DNA of 64,000 bases from CAVSWN01 sp963770995 (GCA_963770995.1 CAVYRS010000004.1:558001-622000); one strand, 5' to 3'. Shown: positions 27,724 through 37,169, counted from the stretch's first letter. Numbers and translations: made by a program. The notes: a model not told the origin generated them from the sequence alone.

Positions 27724-29269
27724 TCATTCCCACTCTATCGTCGACGGCGGCTTCGAGCTGATGTCGTAGACGACCCGGTTGATGCCTTTGACTTCGTTGA
27801 CGATCCGCGACGAGATGCGCGCGAGCAGGTCGTGCGGCAGCCGCGCCCAGTCGGCGGTCATGCCGTCGCGGCTCTCGACCGCGCGAATCGCGACCGTGTA
27901 CTCGTAGGTGCGCTCGTCGCCCATCACGCCGACGCTCTGCACCGGCAGCAGCACGGCGAAGCTCTGCCACAGCCGCGTGTACCAGCCGTCGCGCTTCACC
28001 TCTTCGGCGACGATCGCGTCGGCGCGCCGCAGCAGGTCGAGCCGCGCCGGCGTCACCGCGCCCGAGGATCCGGACCGCGAGCCCCGGTCCAGGGAACGGC
28101 TGGCGGACGACGAACTCCTCGTCGAGGCCGAGCTTGCGGCCGACCGACCCGCACTTCGTCCTTGAACAGCTCGCGCAGCGGCTCGACCAGCTTCATCCGC
28201 ATGCGCTCCGGCAGCCCGCCGACGTTGTGATGGCTCTTGATCAGCGCCGACTGCCCGACGATCGACACCGACTCGATGACGTCCGGATAAAGCGTGCCCT
28301 GCGCGAGAAAGTCGACCTCGCCCGAGCTTCGCCGCCTCGGCTTCGAAGACGTCGATGAACGTCGCGCCGATGATCTTCCGCTTCTGTCTCCGGATCGGTG
28401 ACGCCCGCCAGCCGGTCGAGGAACAAGCGGCGACGCATCGACGAAGACGAGCGGCAGCTGCAGCCGCTCGAACCGCTTGCGAATCTGCGACGCTTCGTCG
28501 AGCCGCAGGACGCCGTTGTCGACGAAGATGCAGGTCAGCCTGTCGCCGATCGCGCGGTGAATGATCAGCGCGGCGACCGTCGAATCGACGCCGCCGCTCA
28601 GCGCGCAGACCACGCGGCCGTCGCCGACCTGCGCGCGAATCTTCGCCGTCGCCTCTTCGACAAACGACGCCATCGTCCAGTCGCCCGTGCAGCCGCAGAT
28701 GCCGTACGCGAAGTTGCGCAGGATCTCGAGGCCGCGCTCGGTGTGCACGACTTCGGGATGGAACAGAAGCGCGTAGAGCCCGCGCTCGACGTCCTGCATC
28801 GCGGCGACCGGCGCGTTGGCGCTCGTGGCGACGACCGCGAACCCATCCGGCGCGGCGCGACACGAAGTCGCCGTGGCTCGCCCACACGCGGATCTCCGGC
28901 GGGACGTCGGCGAGAGAGCGCCGCTGGGCGCGCCGCAGCGCGGACCGTCGCGTGGCCGTATTCGCGCTGCGGCGCCGGCGCCACCGCCCGCCGAGCGAGT
29001 GCGCCATCAACTGCATGCCGTAGCAGATGCCGAGCACCGGGCGTCCGATGCCGAGACACCGACGTCGCACTTCGGCGCGCCCGGGTCGGACACGCTCTTC
29101 GGCCCGCCCGACAGGATGATGCCCGGCCGGCCGCTCGAGCGCGAATCTTCTCGGCCGGCGTGTCCGGCGGCCAGATCTCCGAGTAGACCGACAGCTCGCG
29201 AAGACGCCGCGCGATCAGCTGCGTGTACTGCGACCCGAAATCGAGAACGATGATGGTTTGGTGGGCCAC
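27724..29269 (-). CDS. guaA: GMP synthase GuaA (frame broken)
   Basis: GTG 29269 gives VAHQTIIVLDFGSQYTQLIARR, the start of the glutamine amidotransferase domain; LGICYGMQLMAHSLGG carries the nucleophile cysteine. The ATP-pyrophosphatase P-loop is SGGVDSTVAALIIHRAIG, then LTCIFVDNGVLR, and the C-terminal dimerisation domain ends in the family's usual PPSTIEWE at 27724. About 515 residues expected. At least six one-base breaks. It makes GMP from XMP. A good -10 hexamer sits just upstream. Confidence 0.93.
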
Positions 29270-29290
29270 TGAGGCCGGGGGACGCACGCT

Positions 29291-29296
29291 ATTATA
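29291..29296 (-). promoter_or_regulatory. -10 hexamer of a guaA promoter
   Basis: TATAAT on the minus strand, 22 bases before the guaA GTG, preceded by GC. No convincing -35 is seen at 16-18 bases. The region lies between the divergent guaA and the propeller gene. Confidence 0.35.
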
Positions 29297-29302
29297 GCGG
29301 GG

Positions 29303-30451
29303 TTGACCACAAGATGTTGTAGTGCAGTTGCCCTAATAGCTCTGTCTGTCGTGAGTCTGGCCGCTTCCGACAAGGTCGAATCGACGCCGTTCTCGCTCCT
29401 TCCCACCCGTCAAATCTGGAATCTTTCGCTCAACAGCCAGATCACCGTTCCACCGGCGTACGACGCCGAGCGCGTCTTCTTCGGGATCGACGGCGAGCGC
29501 CTCGTCGCGTACACCATCGCGGATGGCACGCAGCTCTGGTTGGTTCAAGCTCGACCGCTGAAACAGCCCACCGTGGGCGACGGCATGGTGTTTTGCGTGG
29601 AACCCGCCGAGATCGTGGCGCGGCGCGTCACGGACGGATCGGTCGCGTGGCGTCAACCGTTGACCGACGACTCGAGCGTTGCTCCCACATGGGCCGCGGG
29701 CTGGCTGCTCGTCGTCACCGCCAATGGTTCGGCGACGATGTTTCGCGCAAACGATGGCAAGGTTCTCTGGACGCGCGAGATCGGTTCACCGGCGAACGCG
29801 TCACCCGCCATGGCCGGCGATCACCTCTACATCCCCACCAGCGACGGCCGCGTCGTCGCGTTGTTGATCGAAACGGGCGAATCAGCCTGGGAGCGCCGTC
29901 TGGGTGGCGCCGCGAATGACGTGCTGGTGATTGAGGACCGGCTCTACATCGGCTCGAAAGACAACTTCCTCTACTGCATTCTCACCAAGAACGGCGCCGT
30001 CGACTGGCGCTGGCGCACCGGCGGCGACGTCATCGGGCTTCCCGCCGTCGACGATCACCAAATCTACTTCGTCTCGCTCGACAACATCCTGCGCTCGCTC
30101 AACCGGATTAGCGGCTCGCAACAGTGGATGCGTCCGCTGCCCGTGCGGCCGGTCTGGGGCCCGCTCAAGGTGATCGACCGGCTGATCGTCGGAGGTCAGG
30201 CAGCCAAGCTCCACGGCTTCAACCTGAAAGACGGCGCGAGCGCTGGAACGCTCGAGGCGGGCGCGGAGATGGCCGCGGTACCGCATCTCGTGAGCGACGC
30301 GTCGGCTCTGTTGCCCGTCGTGCTGGTCGTGACGCGCGACATCGCGAAAGGCGCGGCAGCGCGACTGGTAACGCGGCGCCTGGAACCCGAGGGGACTCCA
30401 TTGAACGATCCGCTCCCCAACGTGATCAAGATGGGCGCTGTCGCGAAGTAA
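29303..30451 (+). CDS. PQQ-type beta-propeller protein, BamB-like
   Basis: 382 residues with an N-terminal signal-like segment (CCSAVALIALSVVSLAAS) and repeated blades of the PQQ/WD-like type: RLVAYTIADGTQLW, KVLWTREIGSPANASP, RVVALLIETGESAWERRLGG, GAVDWRWRTGGDVIGLP. BamB, an outer-membrane-assembly lipoprotein, has this fold; a clear lipobox is lacking, so BamB itself is not certain. The TTG at 29303 is the first start after the divergent guaA promoter region. It ends 93 bases before a convergent membrane-protein gene, with a hairpin between. Confidence 0.75.
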   Translation: MTTRCCSAVALIALSVVSLAASDKVESTPFSLLPTRQIWNLSLNSQITVPPAYDAERVFFGIDGERLVAYTIADGTQLWLVQARPLKQPTVGDGMVFCVEPAEIVARRVTDGSVAWRQPLTDDSSVAPTWAAGWLLVVTANGSATMFRANDGKVLWTREIGSPANASPAMAGDHLYIPTSDGRVVALLIETGESAWERRLGGAANDVLVIEDRLYIGSKDNFLYCILTKNGAVDWRWRTGGDVIGLPAVDDHQIYFVSLDNILRSLNRISGSQQWMRPLPVRPVWGPLKVIDRLIVGGQAAKLHGFNLKDGASAGTLEAGAEMAAVPHLVSDASALLPVVLVVTRDIAKGAAARLVTRRLEPEGTPLNDPLPNVIKMGAVAK

Positions 30452-30456
30452 CCTGC

Positions 30457-30534
30457 AAGTCAGAAGTACGAAGTCAGAAGTAGGAGCGCCTCGTGACGTC
30501 TGACTTCAGACTTCTGACTTCAGACTTCTGACTT
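30457..30534. repeat. GAAGTCA tandem-unit hairpin
   Basis: Arms 30457-30481 and 30510-30534 are inverted copies matching at 23 of 25 positions, built of AAGTCAGAAGT units of about 14 bases; the right side holds an extra unit. It lies between convergent genes, six bases after the plus-strand stop and ten bases from the minus-strand stop, so a two-way terminator role is plausible. Confidence 0.85.
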
Positions 30535-30543
30535 CACACTCTC

Positions 30544-31552
30544 CTATGCCGGATGTTGGAGCGCCGATCGAACCGACTCGCGCCCGGGCGCTTCCGCCCG
30601 GCGTGACACGTGACCCTGATAGAGCGTCACGTACGCGCCGAGCGCGGTCAGCCCGAGGTATTCGAAGACGAGACCGCGCAACAGCAGCGCGGCAATCTGC
30701 AGCGGGAAGACCGCGAGGCCGACGAGCGGCACGAACGCGATCAGGCCGACGCCGGACCAGGCGAGCGCCGACACCAGCATCGCCGCGGCAACCAGCGCGA
30801 ACACGACCAGGAACACCAGGGCGAGATCGCGAAACTCCGCGCGCACAAATCGCGCGACCGCGCGTCCGCCGTCAACGAGGCCGACACCGTCGGCCGCCAT
30901 GGCGATCTGCATCAGCAGATACAGGAGATTGATCAGCGTGATCCATCCGACCAGCATCGCCGCGGCGAGCGCCGCGATGAACGTCCAGCCAATCACGAGG
31001 ATCCGGCCCTCCGCCACCTGATAGCCGTAGACGACGAACGCGAGATATCCCGCGACCGAGATGAGATAGGTCGACGATCAGCACGAGACCGAGCAACAGG
31101 TACGGCCGCAACAGCCGCGTGCAGCCGTCGGTGAATCGCTGCAGGGTGAAGCGCGATGCCGTGCGGATCGTCTCGAGCGCCAACGGCTGCCGCTCGATCG
31201 GTCCGGTCGTGGCATTCGCCTCGAGCAACACCGTCACCGTGCCGCCCTTCACGACGAACATGAGGGCCGAGCCGCCCAGCAGCACGAGGCTGAACGCGGT
31301 GATGAATGCGACGAGGGCGAGCGGTTCGGAGAAGAGCGCGCTCGCGATGGTCGAGAACATCTCGCGCATGCTCTGCTGCAGCAGATCCGCGAGATCGGTG
31401 CCGAGCAGGACGCCGACGAGGATGGCGGCGCCGATGATCGGAACGGCGAGCAGCACCTGAAAAGTCGTTTGCGCGACGAACTGGATGGCGATCGTTGGCC
31501 AGTTGGCGGCGACGAGGAGCGCGCCGCGTTTGAGGAGGTGCTTCAGGTCCAA
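30544..31552 (-). CDS. Multi-pass membrane protein of unknown function (frame broken)
   Basis: About 336 residues with at least five hydrophobic segments: LLVAANWPTIAIQFVAQTTF, VPIIGAAILVGVLLG, LALVAFITAFSLVLLGGSAL, YLLLGLVLIVDL, then (after a one-base break near 31075) ILVIGWTFIAALAAAMLVGW, LALVFLVVFALVAAAMLV and VGLIAFVPLVGLAVFPLQIAALLLRG. No catalytic motif is recognised; it resembles the many DUF-type membrane proteins with six to eight helices. A TTG start at 31552 follows TACAAT about 12 bases upstream. It is convergent with the propeller gene and divergent from the histidine kinase. Confidence 0.7.
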
Positions 31553-31721
31553 GCGATTTCTCTATTGTATCCTGTGTGAGCGTGTTCGGCAACCGCAACA
31601 CGCTTGAGCCGGCTTCGCCGGCAAAACGCCATGTGTCACGTCGTGCGCGCAGCGCGCCTGGGCCGTTCACGATTGCAGCGACGGCTCTGGTGACCTCTAC
31701 GCGTCGTCCGCATCGGCCTGG
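31553..31721. other. Intergenic region between divergent genes, with small hairpins
   Basis: 169 bases. Contains CGTGTT...AACACG (31581-31602), GCCGGC-TTC-GCCGGC (about 31608-31622) and GCGCGC-AG-CGCGCC (about 31649-31662), i.e. three short stem-loops in a row. The true start of the kinase may lie here if a base is missing, because the region has coding-like composition in another frame; I cannot settle this. Confidence 0.4.
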
Positions 31722-34700
31722 TTGCCGCCGAGCGCGTCCGTGTTCGGCGCGTCCGTTCGGCCGTCGGAGCAGTCGGCAGTCGCGAAGGTCGAGGCCGAGC
31801 TCCGGCAGCGCATCGGCATGGAGGCTGAAGCCCTTCAGAAAACCGCAACTCAACTGGCAGCGTCGCGCGATCTGGTACGCATCGATCCGCGCGATCAGGC
31901 TCAGGCCCGCCGCCTGTTTGACCTCGTCGACGCCACGGTGCCCGACGAGGCGCGGAATCGAGCCGGCGTCACCATTTACGACGCAAGCAGTGCACCGGTC
32001 GCCTGGGCGGGCCGCGTCTGGGACCTGCCGGCGGGCAGGATTCAGGGTCCACGCGCCGTGTTCGTGTCGCCGGGCGCACTGGGTCCGCGACTCATCCACG
32101 TCGAGCCGCTCGTGGAGGGCACCGGGGCGACGGCGGCCCGGCGCGCGACGATCGTGGTCGAGCAGACCCTTGGAACTGACCAGCCAGTGGCCGGAGGCGG
32201 CGACGCATTCGTCCTGCCGACCTCGGTCGCCCCGGTCACCGTGCGACCCGCGGCCATCGCCGGCGCCGATGGCCGGCGGCCGTTTACCTTCGCGGTGTCA
32301 GGGCCCAACGGCGCGGCGCTGCTGGAAGCCAACGTCACGCCGGCCAATCTCTCCGGAGCGAGGACCCGATGGCGCCGGATGGTGCAGACCGCGCTCCTCC
32401 TCGTCGCGGCCGTAACTGTCCTGTTCTGCGCGGCGCCCTTCATCGATCGGCGCCGATCCGCGCGCGACATGCGCGGCTTCGCCTTCAGCACGGCGGCGCT
32501 CGTCGCGCTGGTGGTCGCGACCCGCTTCATCCTGTATTTCGCTCTGCTGCCCTTCTCGGAGACCGGCGTACCGACGACTCTCGACCTGCTGCTCACGACG
32601 CTGACGATGACCGCGCTGGTGTGGATTGGCGTGGACTTGATTGAGCGCCGGCGCGTGGCGCGGCCGAGGCCGCGGATGCTCCCGGCCGGCAGCGGCGCGG
32701 TGGCCTTCGTGGCCGTGGCGTTCGCCGCGGCCGGCGTGGCCGACGTGGTCTTGCTCTGGAACTACGAGCGCCTGCTGCGCAACATCGTCTCTGAAACGGC
32801 CTTCGACCTGATCCGTTTTTCCCTGCATCCTCTCAGCGTCGCGCGGATCGGCCTGGCATTTTCGCTCGTCCTCCTGCACGCGGCGGCGATCTGGACGGCG
32901 GCGGCCATCATCCGTCTTCCGTCCCTCATCCGGCGAGTCCCGCAGACGCTGGCGTCTCGAGGCGCCCCGATTGCGTGGTTCGCCGGAGCGGCCGTGGCCA
33001 TCGTCGCCCTGCGCACGGTCTCGGCCGTGCCCACCGGCCCGCTCCTGATCGCATTGCTGGTCGCCGGTGGTTGTGCCGCCTCATTGGTGCGGCTGCGCAG
33101 TCGTGCCCGCCATGCGTCGCAGGCGGCGCGGATGTTTGCCCTGCTTCTGGTGCTGGTGACGCCCGCGCTCGCGATGTATCCGTCCCTCTACGCATTTGCG
33201 ACCGAGGCCAAAGAGCAGCTCGTGGCGACCGAGTTCGGGCCGCAGGCGCTCGGCCAGCGCGAAGCGCTGAAGGAGCAACTGCAACAGACCGTCGATGAAA
33301 TCGACGCGCAGCCGTCGCTCGCCCAGTTCGTGGCCGGATCGCAGACCGGATCCCCCGCCGCCGACCGCGCGTTTCTCGCGTTCGTGATCTGGTCGCGCAC
33401 GCCGCTGCACACCTATCGGCTGAAATCGGCCGTCGAGCTCTACTACCCGGACGGCCGCCTCCTCAGCCGCTTCGCATTGAATCTCCCGGACTACGAAACG
33501 ACACCGTATCGACCGGTCGGCTGCACCTGGGATTCGCTCGAGGAAGCCTCGCCGTTCGGATCGACCGAGCGCCACGTGCTGCGCGCGAGTCGTGGCATCT
33601 GCGACTCCAATCGCCGCCCGATTGCCGGCATGGTCGTCCGCGCGATGCTCGACCCCCAGGATCTGCCGTTCATCTCCTCACAGAGCCCGTACCCGGAGGC
33701 GCTGCGACCGACCCGCCGGACGCAGGCCGAGGCGGTATCGGGCCGCGACGTCGAGTTCGCGATGTACGGGTGGAGCCGCGGCCCGATCTACGCGCTGGGC
33801 ACCGAAGTCTGGACGCTCGATGATTCGGTGTTCCGGCGCTGCGTCGAATCACGCGCGCCGTTCTGGACGACGATCGAGCGAAACGGCACGGACTACCGGG
33901 TCTACATCCTCAACGACCGCGGCGGGATCTACGCGCTGGGCTACCCGACCGTGACGTGGACCGGCCACATGATCACGCTGGCCGAGCTGATGATGCTGGC
34001 GTTCGTGCTCTACCTCCTGCTGGTCGCCGGCGCCACGCTGTTCAGCGTGATGATGCTGCGGGCGCCGGAGAGCGGACGCGCGCTGCTGCGGGAGATCCGT
34101 TCGAGTTTCTACCACAAGCTCTTCCTGTTCTTCGTCGCCGGCGCTGTCGTGCCGGTCTTGATCCTGGCCGTCTTCACGCGGAACTACTTCCTCGCGCAGG
34201 TGCTGGCCGGCGCCGAAGAGACCGCCGCGCGGACCGTGACGACGGCGCAGCGTCTGGTGGAAGACTACGCGACGCTGCAGCAGCGCGGCACCTCGGGTCT
34301 TGCGACGATCGACGACCAGATCATGATTCTCGTCCGCCGTGCGGTGGACGAAGACGTCAACCTGTTCGATCGCACACGCCTGCAGGCGACCAGCGCGCGC
34401 GACCTGTTCGCGTCGCAGCTGCTCTCGCTTCGGACGCCTGGCGAGATCTACCGGAACATCGTGCTCGATCGGCTGCCGACGATGGTCAGCCACGAGGAAG
34501 TCGGCGACTTTCCGTATCTCCTGGCGGCGGCCCCGGTTCGCGGCGGCGGGCGCGAGGAGATCGTGACGGTACCGCTGACCAATCGCCAGCAGCAGATCGA
34601 AGAGCAGATCGACGAGCTCGATCGGCGCGTGATTTCGGCGGCGGTGCTTTTCAGCCTGCTTGGCGCCGCGCTGGGTTACTGGATGGCTGAACGGATTGCC

Positions 34701-35543
34701 GATCCGGTCAACCGCCTGACGCGCGCCACGCGGCGGATCGCGCGCGGCGACCTCGACGCTCGCATCGCCGCGACCTCGTCTGACGAGCTGCGGCGGCTGG
34801 TCGAGGATTTCAACCAGATGGCCGCCGATCTCAAGCGCCAGCGGAGCGAGCTCGAGCGAACACAGCGGCTCGAAGCCTGGGCGGAAATGGCGCGACAGGT
34901 CGCGCACGACATCAAGAACCCGCTGACGCCGATTCAGCTGTCGGCCGAACACGCGCGACGCGTCAACATGGATCGCGGCCGCCCGCTTTCGCCGGTGCTC
35001 GACGACTGCGTCAACGCCATCCTGTCGCAGGTGAAACTGCTCCGCCAGATCTCCGCGGAGTTCTCGAACTTCGCGTCGTCGCCGACGCCGCGGCCCGAGC
35101 CGACGGCGTTGCCCGCCCTCATCGATGAGGTGATCGAGCCCTATCGTGTTCCTCTCGCCGGGCGCATCGAGATCGAGGTTGCGGCATCAGAGGACGTGCC
35201 GCCCGTGACGATCGACCGCGCGCTGTTCTCCCGAGCCCTGACCAACATCATCGAGAACGCGCTGCACGCCATGCCCGGCAATGGACGCTTGACGATCGGT
35301 GCGTCGGCGGTCACACGCGACACGGGCCGCGCCGTCGTCGTCGAAATCACCGACACAGGCGTGGGGTTGGACGACGATGCGATGGCGAGGCTGTTCGAGC
35401 CCTATTTCTCGACCAAAGCCACCGGCACCGGCCTCGGGCTCACGATCGCGAAACGCAATGTCGAGTTGAATGGCGGGACGATCGCCGTGCAGAGCGAACG
35501 AGGCCGCGGGACGACCGTGACAATCACTCTGCCGGCCTCGTAG
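31722..35543 (+). CDS. Large NtrY-type sensor histidine kinase
   Basis: 1273 residues, clean frame from TTG 31722; the real N-terminus may be longer. An outer-side region (1-220) is followed by a block of seven or more membrane helices (about 220-490, from TALLLVAAVTVLFCAAPFI), a second extracytoplasmic domain (about 495-750), two helices (near 755 and 805), a CHASE-like segment, another helix (about 970-985), HAMP (about 988-1040), the HisKA box RQVAHDIKNPLTP with His1062, and the HATPase domain (NIIENALHAM, ITDTGVGLDDDAM, STKATGTGLGLTIAKR). The kinase core is closest to NtrY. No response regulator is adjacent. Confidence 0.9.
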   Translation: MPPSASVFGASVRPSEQSAVAKVEAELRQRIGMEAEALQKTATQLAASRDLVRIDPRDQAQARRLFDLVDATVPDEARNRAGVTIYDASSAPVAWAGRVWDLPAGRIQGPRAVFVSPGALGPRLIHVEPLVEGTGATAARRATIVVEQTLGTDQPVAGGGDAFVLPTSVAPVTVRPAAIAGADGRRPFTFAVSGPNGAALLEANVTPANLSGARTRWRRMVQTALLLVAAVTVLFCAAPFIDRRRSARDMRGFAFSTAALVALVVATRFILYFALLPFSETGVPTTLDLLLTTLTMTALVWIGVDLIERRRVARPRPRMLPAGSGAVAFVAVAFAAAGVADVVLLWNYERLLRNIVSETAFDLIRFSLHPLSVARIGLAFSLVLLHAAAIWTAAAIIRLPSLIRRVPQTLASRGAPIAWFAGAAVAIVALRTVSAVPTGPLLIALLVAGGCAASLVRLRSRARHASQAARMFALLLVLVTPALAMYPSLYAFATEAKEQLVATEFGPQALGQREALKEQLQQTVDEIDAQPSLAQFVAGSQTGSPAADRAFLAFVIWSRTPLHTYRLKSAVELYYPDGRLLSRFALNLPDYETTPYRPVGCTWDSLEEASPFGSTERHVLRASRGICDSNRRPIAGMVVRAMLDPQDLPFISSQSPYPEALRPTRRTQAEAVSGRDVEFAMYGWSRGPIYALGTEVWTLDDSVFRRCVESRAPFWTTIERNGTDYRVYILNDRGGIYALGYPTVTWTGHMITLAELMMLAFVLYLLLVAGATLFSVMMLRAPESGRALLREIRSSFYHKLFLFFVAGAVVPVLILAVFTRNYFLAQVLAGAEETAARTVTTAQRLVEDYATLQQRGTSGLATIDDQIMILVRRAVDEDVNLFDRTRLQATSARDLFASQLLSLRTPGEIYRNIVLDRLPTMVSHEEVGDFPYLLAAAPVRGGGREEIVTVPLTNRQQQIEEQIDELDRRVISAAVLFSLLGAALGYWMAERIADPVNRLTRATRRIARGDLDARIAATSSDELRRLVEDFNQMAADLKRQRSELERTQRLEAWAEMARQVAHDIKNPLTPIQLSAEHARRVNMDRGRPLSPVLDDCVNAILSQVKLLRQISAEFSNFASSPTPRPEPTALPALIDEVIEPYRVPLAGRIEIEVAASEDVPPVTIDRALFSRALTNIIENALHAMPGNGRLTIGASAVTRDTGRAVVVEITDTGVGLDDDAMARLFEPYFSTKATGTGLGLTIAKRNVELNGGTIAVQSERGRGTTVTITLPAS

Positions 35544-35545
35544 CG

Positions 35546-35690
35546 TCAGTCGCCTGTCATCAGTCGTCAGGCGGTAGTCCCCTGTCGTCGGTCCCAGTCA
35601 TCGGTCGTTTCTTGGCTGACGACTGAGGCTTCCGACTGATGACGTCCGGCTGAGGACTGGCGACGGGAAACTGATGACTGCCGCTGGTCC
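35546..35690. repeat. Inverted arrays of CAGTCGTC/CAGTCATC units
   Basis: From the kinase stop through the 3' end of pssA, units such as CAGTCGTCAG, CAGTCATCGG and AGTCCCCTGTCGTC run in one direction (35548-35611), then the reverse forms (GACGACTGAG, GACTGATGACG, GAGGACTGG, ACTGATGACTG) to about 35685. The arms are imperfect but clearly inverted. The right two thirds are translated as the C-terminal tail of PssA. Confidence 0.75.
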
Positions 35691-36456
35691 GGTGTTTGAT
35701 CCGCGTCACCGCCAGCTCGATGAATCCCGACGCGAGATAGGTATAGGCCGCCACGACGAGCACATACCGGTGCAGCGCGGTGATGAGGATATAGGCCGCC
35801 GCGATGAACAGCAGCACGCGATACGGGCGCCGCGTCGGCGCGGCGAGATTCTTGAAGCTGCGGAACTTGATCGTGCTGACCATCAGCATCGCCGGAATCA
35901 GCACCATCGCCAGCGCGGGCAGCGCCTCGCGATAGTCCGGCAGGCCATAGGGATAGGCAAACACCGTCGCTGCCGGAATAGCCGCAGCCGCCGGACTCGG
36001 CATCCCGACGAAGTACCGCTTGTCGCCGCCGCTCGACGACTGAATGTTGAAGCGCGCCAGCCGCATCGCTGCCGCCGCGACGAACAGGAATCCGGCCGCC
36101 CATCCCAGGCGCCCAAGCGGGGACAATCCCCACTGGAACGACAGAATGGCCGGCGCCATGCCGAAGGAGATGATGTCGGCGAGGGAATCGAATTCCACCC
36201 CGAAGGCGCTCGTGGTTCCCGTCAGCCTGGCGATGCGGCCGTCGAGCATGTCGAGCACGATGGCGAAGCCGATGAAGGGCGCGGCTGTCTCGTATTCACC
36301 GCGCATCGCGTAGACCACGCACGCGTAGCCGCAAAACATGTTGCCCATCGTCAGCAGGCTGGGCAACAAGTACACGCCGCGCCGCAGCTTTGCCCGCCGT
36401 TGATCCGCCGCGCGACGGAGGAAGCGAAGCCGGGGTTGGTTTTGCGCCATCGGCAT
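35560..36456 (-). CDS. pssA: CDP-diacylglycerol-serine O-phosphatidyltransferase PssA
   Basis: 298 residues. The CDP-alcohol phosphotransferase motif DGRIARLTGTTSAFGVEFD reads D-G-x2-A-R-x8-G-x3-D-x3-D with the last D in SLAD. About eight membrane helices follow. The enzyme makes phosphatidylserine from CDP-diacylglycerol and serine. Residues after about 260 (SHQFPVASPQPDVIS onwards) are repeat-encoded and probably not part of the fold. psd lies just upstream on the same strand, giving the two-step route to phosphatidylethanolamine. The second ATG (MAQNQ) is equally possible as start. Confidence 0.94.
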   Translation of the reverse strand: MPMAQNQPRLRFLRRAADQRRAKLRRGVYLLPSLLTMGNMFCGYACVVYAMRGEYETAAPFIGFAIVLDMLDGRIARLTGTTSAFGVEFDSLADIISFGMAPAILSFQWGLSPLGRLGWAAGFLFVAAAAMRLARFNIQSSSGGDKRYFVGMPSPAAAAIPAATVFAYPYGLPDYREALPALAMVLIPAMLMVSTIKFRSFKNLAAPTRRPYRVLLFIAAAYILITALHRYVLVVAAYTYLASGFIELAVTRIKHRTSGSHQFPVASPQPDVISRKPQSSAKKRPMTGTDDRGLPPDD

Positions 36457-36468
36457 ACAAAAACCGTC

Positions 36469-36522
36469 GTAGGGGCCGACCCATGTGTCGGCCCCAGGGC
36501 GGACACGCGGGTCCGCCCCTAC
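36469..36522. repeat. Double-hairpin repeat between psd and pssA
   Basis: A 54-base element bounded by GTAGGGGC (36469) and its complement GCCCCTAC (36515-36522). Inside are two adjacent stem-loops: GGGGCCGAC/GTCGGCCCC with a six-base loop, and GGGCGGAC/GTCCGCCC with a six-base loop. It can fold as two hairpins or one cruciform. This GTAGGGGCG-type element is familiar from intergenic regions of many bacteria. Confidence 0.85.
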
Positions 36523-36534
36523 ATTCAGCCCGGT

Positions 36535-37161
36535 TCAGTGTAGCACCGCGATGACCGTTTCCCCGCCGCGCACCGTGTCGCCCACCTTGACCTTGAGCGT
36601 TGCGTCGGTGGGGACGAATACGTCCATCCGCGATCCGAACTTCATGATCCCGTAACGGTCACCGGCACGCACCTCGGCACCCGTCTGCACCCGACAGACC
36701 ACACGTCGCGCCAGCACCCCGACGATCTGGCGCGCCACGATCGGCCGTCCAGCGTGATCGATCCACACCTCGCTGCGTTCGTTGGCAGTGGCGGCGTCGG
36801 CGCGATACGCGGGCAGAAACCGGCCCGCCTTGTAGCTCACCTGAGTCACGACTCCCGAGGCGGGGATGCGATTGACGTGGACGTCCATCGGCGACAGGAA
36901 AATGCTGACCTGCTGAAACTCGCCGGGCGGCGCGTTGCCCGGCTGCGGCGTCCCGGCAACGAGCACGCGGCCATCCGCCGGGGACAGCACTTCATCGTCG
37001 CGCGCCGAAATGCGACGATCGGGATCGCGGAAAAAGAACGCGAAGAACGCGCTCAGCGCAACGAAGACGAGCGCGAGCGGCCAGCCGACGAGCAGGCCGC
37101 CCAGCAGCGCCGCGATCAACGCGCCGCCGATGAACGGCCCGCCGGCTGGATCGAGTCGCAA
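36535..37161 (-). CDS. psd: Phosphatidylserine decarboxylase proenzyme (short type)
   Basis: 208 residues of the archaeal-type/short Psd family. Two N-terminal hydrophobic stretches (about 8-45) anchor it; FFRDPDRRISARDDEVLSPADGRV begins the catalytic domain, VSIFLSPMDVHVNRIP holds conserved residues, and GIMKFGSRMDVFVP contains the self-cleavage serine (FGS) that becomes the pyruvoyl group. It converts phosphatidylserine, the product of PssA downstream, to phosphatidylethanolamine. Nine bases separate it from the upstream YdcH-like gene. Confidence 0.94.
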   Translation of the reverse strand: MRLDPAGGPFIGGALIAALLGGLLVGWPLALVFVALSAFFAFFFRDPDRRISARDDEVLSPADGRVLVAGTPQPGNAPPGEFQQVSIFLSPMDVHVNRIPASGVVTQVSYKAGRFLPAYRADAATANERSEVWIDHAGRPIVARQIVGVLARRVVCRVQTGAEVRAGDRYGIMKFGSRMDVFVPTDATLKVKVGDTVRGGETVIAVLH

Positions 37162-37169
37162 TCCGCGGA

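Noticed and set aside
31576..32415. Open frame overlapping the kinase start
   Set aside because: Mostly a shadow of the kinase gene; its first 50 codons might reflect a missing base in the kinase N-terminus, but this cannot be shown.
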